From: Streptomyces somaliensis DSM 40738
Lineage (GTDB): Bacteria; Actinomycetota; Actinomycetes; Streptomycetales; Streptomycetaceae
Assembly: GCA_012396115.1 (NCBI GenBank)
Contig: JAAXOU010000007.1
Span: forward strand, 1-45,105
DNA length: 45,105 bases
Direction of reading: 5' to 3'
Made by a program: the position numbers and the translations under genes. Each line of letters starts with the position of its first letter. The stretch's first letter is position 1. Positions 10,868-17,500 of the stretch are shown here, piece by piece. The notes under the pieces were generated by a model. That model searched no databases. It was not told the origin of the DNA and worked only from the letters and a program-made list of their open reading frames with translations.

Positions 10868-10879
10868 TGCCCCGGGGCA
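10868..10879. promoter_or_regulatory. Palindrome upstream of the XRE gene, first copy
   Basis: TGCCCCGGGGCA is a perfect 12-base palindrome within TATGCCCCGGGGCAAG. It lies in the divergent region between the ATPase and XRE genes, and a longer copy occurs at 12101-12116. It is a candidate operator for the XRE regulator; the assignment is inferred from position. Confidence 0.55.
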
Positions 10880-10961
10880 AGGTTGCTCCGGTTTCTTAAC
10901 GCTGCTGGGTGGACCGCCGCACGGTTACCCGGCACACTCAGGGCAGACAAGGAAGGGACAC

Positions 10962-11816
10962 ATGCCACCGAGGGACAACCCGACCGCCCGCCAGGCACGC
11001 CTCGGCGCCGAGCTGCGGAAGCTGCGCGAGCGCTCGGGCAAAACCGCGCGGGAGGCTGCGGGCCTGCTGTCGACCGACCAAGCGAAGATTTCGCATATCG
11101 AAGCGGGTCGCATCGGTGTGAGCGAGCAGCGGATCCGCCGCCTTGCGGCTTTCTACCAGTGCGATGACGAACCGCTGATCGGAGCCCTGTGCGCCATAGC
11201 ACGCGAACACCGCGGGCAGCACTGGTTCGACGAGTACAGAGGGGTCCTCGCCCCCGGGTTCCTGGACATCGCGGAACTCGAGCACCATGCGATCGCCATG
11301 CGATCCCTGCAAAGCGTCACCCTGCCCGGCCTGTTCCAGACCGAGAACTATGCGCGCGCACTCTTCGAGGGGGTGACGCCGAAGCTCCCCCCGGAAGAGG
11401 TCGAGGCTCGGGTCGAGCACCGCATGAAGCGGGTCACGATCTTCGACCGACAGGACCCGCCGCAGTTCACGGCCATCATCCACGAGGCGGCGACACGTAT
11501 GCGGTTCGGCGGGCGCAAGGTTGCGCGTGAACAGCTCGAATACCTCATCGAGGCTTCAAAACTGCCGACGGTGACGGTAAGGGTTATCCCGTTCACGAGC
11601 GAGGACTTCATCGAGGTCACGCAGCCCGTACTGTACGCGAGCGGCCCCGTGCCCCAATTGGACACCGTGCGCATCGACAGCCCCTTCGGTGGACGCTTCC
11701 TGGACGCGGAAGCCGAATTGAAGAAGTACAGCACGCTGCTCGACATCGCCGAGCACGCGTCCCTGGACCCGGAAGGGTCTCGGCAACTCATCCACCACAT
11801 CGCGCGAGAAATGTGA
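10962..11816 (+). CDS. XRE-family regulator with DUF5753 domain
   Basis: This 284-residue protein has an N-terminal helix-turn-helix at about residues 12-68 (RLGAELRKLRERSGKTAREAA and STDQAKISHIEAGR) and a C-terminal DUF5753 region recognisable by HWFDEYRGVLAPGFLDIAELE and TLPGLFQTENYARAL. The ATG at 10962 follows a GGAAGGG ribosome-binding site. The DUF397 gene follows after nine bases. Such pairs, usually with an RsbW-like ATPase, regulate development or antibiotic production in Streptomyces; this one has no known target. Confidence 0.92.
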   Translation: MPPRDNPTARQARLGAELRKLRERSGKTAREAAGLLSTDQAKISHIEAGRIGVSEQRIRRLAAFYQCDDEPLIGALCAIAREHRGQHWFDEYRGVLAPGFLDIAELEHHAIAMRSLQSVTLPGLFQTENYARALFEGVTPKLPPEEVEARVEHRMKRVTIFDRQDPPQFTAIIHEAATRMRFGGRKVAREQLEYLIEASKLPTVTVRVIPFTSEDFIEVTQPVLYASGPVPQLDTVRIDSPFGGRFLDAEAELKKYSTLLDIAEHASLDPEGSRQLIHHIAREM

Positions 11817-11825
11817 GAAACAGGA

Positions 11826-12029
11826 ATGAACGTATCGCCCATCAACTGGCAGAAGTCGTCCTTCTCCGGCGGCGGCGGGGAGGACTGCGTAGAGGTCGCG
11901 CAGCACGATGGCGACATCATGATGCGCGAGAGCGACGACCCCGGCACGGTGATCACGACGAGCCGTGAGAAGCTGCGGGCCTTCATACTCGGCGTCAAGG
12001 CTGGCGAGTTCGATCACCTCGTGAGCTAG
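11826..12029 (+). CDS. DUF397 small protein
   Basis: This 67-residue protein has the family signature WQKSSFSGGGGEDCVEVA followed by a short strand region (MMRESDDPG). Proteins of this family are the obligate small partners of the XRE/DUF5753 regulator encoded immediately upstream, and probably act as antagonist or co-regulator in the same operon. Confidence 0.92.
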   Translation: MNVSPINWQKSSFSGGGGEDCVEVAQHDGDIMMRESDDPGTVITTSREKLRAFILGVKAGEFDHLVS

Positions 12030-12050
12030 CCCCCGCCCCACAGCGCCAGC

Positions 12051-12077
12051 GCCCCCCGCCCCTGACGGTCGGGGGGC
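12051..12077 (+). terminator. Hairpin after the XRE/DUF397 operon
   Basis: GCCCCCCG at 12051-12058 pairs with CGGGGGGC at 12070-12077, giving an eight-base GC stem with an 11-base loop, followed by GTTCGT. It begins 21 bases after the DUF397 stop codon. Confidence 0.75.
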
Positions 12078-12100
12078 GTTCGTACACACCAGAGTGCATA

Positions 12101-12116
12101 TATGCCCCGGGGCATA
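12101..12116. promoter_or_regulatory. Palindrome TATGCCCCGGGGCATA, second copy
   Basis: This is a perfect 16-base palindrome downstream of the XRE/DUF397 terminator. Thirteen consecutive bases are shared with the copy at 10866-10879. The two copies bracket the regulator pair, and this one precedes the gene at 12322. It is likely an operator; no binding data are available. Confidence 0.55.
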
Positions 12117-12321
12117 CTTGCCCAATCACCTGGCGTGGCGCTACGGTCGCTCTGCGTCGCGAACCCGGGTCGCTCCCGGCAGGCTCGTGCCTATACGGGT
12201 GTGACTCCCCTGGTGCATGCACTCGTCGGGAAGAGCCCCCGGATCTGCCCCCCTCCTGATCGGCAAGCGCCGTTCAAGAGACAGGGGCGACATCGACCCA
12301 CCCACGGCTGGAGGGCAGCCC

Positions 12322-12744
12322 ATGTACGTGTCACGCTCCCGAGGGGAGCCGCCCGGAACGACCCCGCCGCCGGCCGACGTGGCCTTCTGGTGCGAGCGCG
12401 TGCGGTACCGCTCACTCGCCGTCGGCGGGGCCGACCAGACGACCCGCTACGAGGTCGGCACCCCGGCCGAGGCCGTCCGCCGGGTGCGTACCGAGGTGCG
12501 CGCCCTCGCCGCGACCCTCCCCCCGGCGGAACGGAACCGCGCGTTCGAGTGGACCGACAGCGGCGGCTGCCTGCACGCGGTCGCCGCACTGCACCGCCAC
12601 GAACCGTGCGGCTTCTCGCTCAGCACCGGTTCCGCCTGGGTGGAGTGGTCGGTCCGGCCGTTCCTCCGCTTCCACGTACCCCACCACCGCCTGCTGCCCC
12701 TCCTCCCGCCCTCCGGCTCGCCCGTATGCGGCGAGGCGCTCTGA
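12322..12744 (+). CDS. Hypothetical protein
   Basis: This 140-residue protein has no family that I recognise. The ATG at 12322 has a GGAGGGC ribosome-binding site and codon use is normal for Streptomyces. The sequence shows an amphipathic stretch around PAEAVRRVRTEVRALAATL, then WTDSGGCLHAVAALHRHEPCGFSLS, and ends in a Pro-rich tail. There is no signal peptide or membrane helix. The palindrome at 12101-12116 lies about 200 bases upstream, so it may belong to the XRE regulon. Confidence 0.6.
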   Translation: MYVSRSRGEPPGTTPPPADVAFWCERVRYRSLAVGGADQTTRYEVGTPAEAVRRVRTEVRALAATLPPAERNRAFEWTDSGGCLHAVAALHRHEPCGFSLSTGSAWVEWSVRPFLRFHVPHHRLLPLLPPSGSPVCGEAL

Positions 12745-12861
12745 GCCACCGGAAGCTCCACGTAGGAGCTCATCCAAGCGTCGACGACCCGAGTACGGTC
12801 GGCGAGTCGACCACGGTCGCAGAGGTCGGCCGGACCCCGAAGAGAACACGGAACACCACTC

Positions 12862-13176
12862 ATGCACGACACCTGGAACGCCGTCGAACGGCTCGTCGCA
12901 TGGCTCGACGAGAAGAGCGCCGCGCCCGCCGACACCGTCCCGCTCCTGCGCGTCCTGAAGATCGTCGAGGAGGCCGGCGAGGTCGCCGAAGCCGTCCACG
13001 GCGCATACGGGTCCAACCCCCGCAAGGGCAAGAGCCACACCTGGGACGACGTACAAGCCGAACTGTGCGACGTCATCCTCACGGGCATGGTCGCTCTGAG
13101 GACCCTCACGCCCCACGCCGACAAGACGTTCACCGAACACGTCGGCCGAATCACCGACCGCTCGCTCGGCACCTGA
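12862..13176 (+). CDS. MazG-like nucleotide pyrophosphohydrolase
   Basis: This 104-residue all-helical protein shows the MazG metal-binding pattern: EEAGEVAEAV (ExxE) at about residues 36-45 and ELCDVI (ExxD) at about residues 68-73. Such enzymes hydrolyse non-canonical or excess NTPs. The length fits the single-domain MazG-like proteins common in Streptomyces beside XRE/DUF397 loci. It is the last intact gene before the rearranged region. Confidence 0.85.
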   Translation: MHDTWNAVERLVAWLDEKSAAPADTVPLLRVLKIVEEAGEVAEAVHGAYGSNPRKGKSHTWDDVQAELCDVILTGMVALRTLTPHADKTFTEHVGRITDRSLGT

Positions 13177-13363
13177 CCACCGCATGGCTCCGGCCGGCGG
13201 CGTCACGGGCCCCGGCCGGCGGCTCGGCTCGGCAGTGTAGACCTTACCGATCGACGAGCGACGTGCGACGTGCGATCAGGCCATGGCCCAGGTCGCGGAC
13301 CGGGTCGGGGTCGTATCAAGGTGACGGTTTCCCTCGCACTGCTCCTCGCACTACTTCGGTTCT

Positions 13364-13699
13364 TCATGCCGCCGGACCACTCAGGATGGAGTCGTTTGAC
13401 TCGAACCGGTGATCCTCCACGGGGAGTTCGGGAAAGCAACCGGTCTCCGCCCCGCCGGTCAGGAGGGAGAGGAGGAAGGGAGCACACGAGGTGGCGTGAT
13501 GTTCCCATTCGGGACCCCGGCCCTCGTTGAGCATCACAGTCCACTCCTCCGGCCTCTGCCCGGGCCGGGCCAGCCAGTACAAGTAGGCTCCGCTGCCCTC
13601 GACGTACGCCCAGGGGATGACCCGTGCGCCGTTCTCCCGGATCTCATCGGGGGCCGGCTCGGTCTGCCACAACTCGGCCTGAACCGGCAGGGCCATGTA
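13364..13699 (-). pseudogene. C-terminal fragment of a SUKH (SMI1/KNR4) protein
   Basis: About 110 residues of the C-terminal half are readable: RVIPWAYVEGSGAYLYWLA, then RPEEWTVMLNEG and FLLSLLTGG, which matches the usual end of SMI1/KNR4-type immunity proteins. The N-terminal half is missing. The frame runs straight into the IS3 transposase fragment at about 13700, so the gene was truncated by insertion or deletion. SUKH proteins are frequent immunity partners of polymorphic toxins in Streptomyces, but no toxin gene remains nearby. Confidence 0.65.
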
Positions 13700-14410
13700 G
13701 CAGCCCGCTGCACCGTCGAACGCCTGATGCGCAAGCTCGGCATCACCGGCGCCGTCCGTGGTCAGTGAGTGATCACCACGCTGCCCGGCGGCCAGACCGT
13801 CCGGGCTCCGGACCTCGTCGACCGTGACTTCGTCGCCAGCGACCCGAACCGGTGCTGGGTCGCGGAATTCACCCATGTGAAAACCTGGACAGGTGTCGTC
13901 TACATCGCCTTCGCCGTGGACACCTTCTCCCGCCGGATCGTCGGCCGGTCCGCAGCCACCGCAAAGGAAACGGTCTTCGTGCTGGACGCCCTGGAGATGG
14001 CGCTGTGGCAACGCGACCGCGACCGGCATTCCGTTCAGCCGGGCGAGTTGATGCGTCACTCGGATGCCGGGTCGCAGTACACGAGTTTCCGGCTCGCCGG
14101 CCACCTGGAGGCCGCCGGCATCACCGCCCCCACCGGATCGGTGGGCGACGCCTACGACAACGCCCTGATGGAGAGCACGATCGGCCTGTTCAAGACCGGA
14201 CTGATCAAGTCCGGGCGGCCATGGGAGACGCTGTCCGATGTCGAACTCGCCACCGTCGAGTACGTCGACTGGTACAACCACCGGCGCCTCCACGGTGAGA
14301 CAGGCCATGTCCCACCAGGCGAACACGAGAACAACCACTACCTCACAACCACGAAACCCCAGGTCACAACCAACACCTGAGATCTCTACCGAACCCGGAA
14401 CGGTTCACTA
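13700..14410 (+). mobile_element. IS3-family transposase (orfB) remnant with in-frame stop
   Basis: From ARCTVERLMRKLG the frame reads to VRGQ, meets TGA at 13766-13768, and continues in the same frame through APDLVDRDF, CWVAEFTHVKTWTGVVYIAF, RHSDAGSQYTS, GDAYDNALMESTIGLFKT and DWYNHRR to a stop at 14380. These are the rve/DDE integrase core motifs: D in WVAEFTH (E replaces the usual DLT/DIT Asp), D in RHSDAGSQY and E in NALMESTIGL. The first catalytic position reads E, the N-terminal half and orfA are absent, and there is a nonsense codon, so it is dead. The sequence CTACCGAACCCGGAACGGTTCA after 14386 resembles an IS3-type right end. The fragment marks the left edge of the biosynthetic genes. 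Confidence 0.85.
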
Positions 14411-14539
14411 GGGGGTTGCCCCCTTCCAGAGGATCGTTATAGCGTCAAGGTGGTTCGCACATCGTATTCAGCGTTGCACGGGTCAATTCTCATCAACGAA
14501 GCCGATGACGGGGAAGTGTCGCTTCTTCTCAACCCCCGC

Positions 14540-17500
14540 ATGAGCGATACGGGAAACATGAATTTAACTTCTGTTGCCAACACGGCGTCGAACATAATGG
14601 AGAGTGCACCCATCACTCTCTCCTCTCTTCTCGAACAACATGTCATCGCCACCCCTGATGCCATAGCCGTCGAATACCCGCATGACGAAGTGGCTCTGAC
14701 GTATCGCCAACTGAGCCGGCGGGCCAACCAGTTGGCCGCGCATCTCACCGAGCGCGGGGTGCGCCCGGGAGATCACGTCGTGGTGTGCCTGCCTGCCGGC
14801 GCCGACCTGGTCGTCACGCTCCTGGCCGTGATCCGGGCAGGCGCCGCCTACGTCTTGGTGGACCCCGGGCATCCGCTGGAGCGGCGCCGGCTCATCGTGC
14901 GCGACTGCGCCGCCCGCGCCGTCGTCGCCCCGGCCGCGTACACGGCTGACCACGAGGACCAGGGCCCGGCGATGATCCCTCTGGACACGCTGGCCGCGCA
15001 TCTCGACGAACTCCCCGCCGCGACACCGGACTTCGTGCCTGACCCGGCGGCCACGGCCTACGTCTGCTACACCTCGGGAACCACGGGCACCCCGAAGGGC
15101 GCCGTCATCCCGCACCGTGCCGTCCTCGACCTGGTCGGTTCCACCGACTACGTGAAGCTGAAGCCCGAGGACCGCGTGGCGCAGGCCGCGAACCCGGCTT
15201 TCGACGCCGTCACCTTCGAGATCTGGGCGCCTCTGGTCGCGGGCGCGCGCCTGGTGGGGCTGCCCAAGGACGTCGTCGTCGATCCCCTCGCATTCGAGCG
15301 GGCCGTACGTGATCACGAACTGAGTGTCATGTTTCTGACCACGGCTCTGTTCAACCAGATCGCGCGGGAGCGGCCGGCGGCCTTCGCGCCCCTGAGTGTC
15401 CTGATGTTCGGCGGCGAGGCGTGCGACCCGCGCAAGGTCCGGGCCGTGTGCGACGCCGGTCCCCCGGCCCGGCTGCTGCACGTGTACGGCCCCACGGAGA
15501 CCACCACCTTCGCGACCTGGCACGAGGTCTCCCGGCCCGCCGACGACGCGCGCACCCTGCCCATCGGCCGGCCCATCGGCGCGACCGTCGCCCATGTGCT
15601 GGACGCGGAGGGCCGTCCGGTGCCGCCCGGTGCCGTCGGCGAACTCCACCTGGGCGGCCCCTGCCTGGCCACGGGGTACCTGGGACGGCCGGACCTCACC
15701 GCCGAGCGCTTCGTCGACGACCCGTTCGGCGCCGCCGGCGACAGGCTCTACCGCACGGGCGACCGTGTCGTCCTCGGCCCGGGCGACGCCATCGAGTTCC
15801 TGGGGCGGGCCGACAATCAGGTCAAGCTGCGCGGGTTCCGTATCGAACTCGGCGAGATCGAGGCGGCGCTGACAGCCCACCCGGGTGTCGCCGACGCTGT
15901 GGTGTCGGTCCACGAGGTCGCCGAGGACGACCGGCGTCTGGTGGCGCACGTCGTCCCCGCGGCCAGGGCCTCGGAGGCCGACGAGCAGATCACCCAGTGG
16001 CAGGAGATCTACGAGACGCTCTACAACGACGCCGCCTCGGTCGAGTTCGGTGAGAACTTCGCCGGCTGGAACAGCAGTTACGACCACCTCCCCATCCCGC
16101 TGGAGGAGATGCGCGAGTGGCGTGCGGCCACCGTCGACCGCATCCGTGAGCTGCGGCCCCGCCGGGTCCTGGAGATCGGTGTCGGCACCGGGCTGCTCCT
16201 GTCCCGGCTGGCTCCGCAGTGCGAGGAGTACTGGGGCACCGACTTCTCGGCGTCCGTCATCGACGCGCTCAGGGTCCAGATAAAGGCCGACCCCCGGCTG
16301 CGCGAGAGGGTGACCCTTCAATGCCGGGCCGGTGACGACCTCGGCGGGCTGCCCTCCGGTCACTTCGACGTGATCGTCCTCAACTCCGTCGTCCAGTACT
16401 TCCCGAACCTGGACTATCTGCGCACCGTCGTGCACGGTGCCCTGTCGCTGCTCGCCCCGGGCGGCTCCCTGTTCCTGGGCGACCTGCGCAACCTCGATCT
16501 GCTGCGGTGCATGCAGGCCGGGGTGGCCGTCGCGCAGGACGACGGCCGGGCGGACGCCGAGGGGCTGCGGCGCCGGATGGAGCAGCAGACCCGGCTGGAG
16601 ACCGAACTCCTGCTGTCGCCCGCCGTGTTCACCGCGCTGGCCGCCGAACACGGCGGCGTGCGGGCGGTGGACGTGCGGGTCAAGCGCGGCACGTACCACA
16701 ACGAACTGACGCGCTACCGGTACGACGCCGTCCTCACCACGGGCGACGACGCGCTCGACGTCGCCGCCGCCCCGTGCCTCGCCTGGGACGGCCTCCCGGG
16801 TCTGGAGGCCCGGCTGAGGGATGAGCGGCCGGACGTCCTGCGCGTGACCGGCGTCCCCAACGGGCGCATCCACGCGGACTTCACGGCGATGCGGGACCTG
16901 GACGCCGGGAAGCGTCCGACACCCGCCGACGGCCGAGGGGACGCGCCCGACCCCGAGGACCTGTGTGTGCTCGGCGAGAGCCTCGGCTACCGCGCGGTCA
17001 TCACCTGGTCCGCCGACCCGTCCCACGTGGACGTCCTGTTCGTCCCCCCGCAGCCGGGCCCGCTCGCGTCGACCTGCCTCCCGCCGGAACTGCCCGACAC
17101 GGACGACGGCGCCAACGCGCCGACCGCCTTCGACCGGACGGCCGACCTCGGCTCCGTCCTGCGCGGCTACCTGCAGGAGCAACTGCCGGACTACATGGTG
17201 CCGTCCGCGTTCATGTCGCTCGACGCGATGCCGCTCACCGCGAACGGCAAGGTCGACCGCCGCGCCCTGCCCGTCCCCGTGTTCTCCGCCGCGCGCGGGA
17301 CACCGCCGGGGACGCCGCTGGAGGAGCTGGTGCGCGACCTGTTCGCGGAGGTCCTCGCGCTGCCCGGATACGAGATCTCCGCCGACTCGGACTTCTTCGC
17401 CGTCGGCGGTCACTCGCTGGCCGCCGCCCGGCTCATGGCCCGGCTGCGCGCGACCCTCGGGGAGGACCCGGGAGCGCGTGCGCTGTACGAGGCGCCGACT

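Noticed and set aside
13385..13420. tRNA T-arm-like GGTTCGAGTC on the - strand
   Set aside because: It lies inside the SUKH fragment's reading frame, and no acceptor stem, D-arm or anticodon arm can be placed around it.
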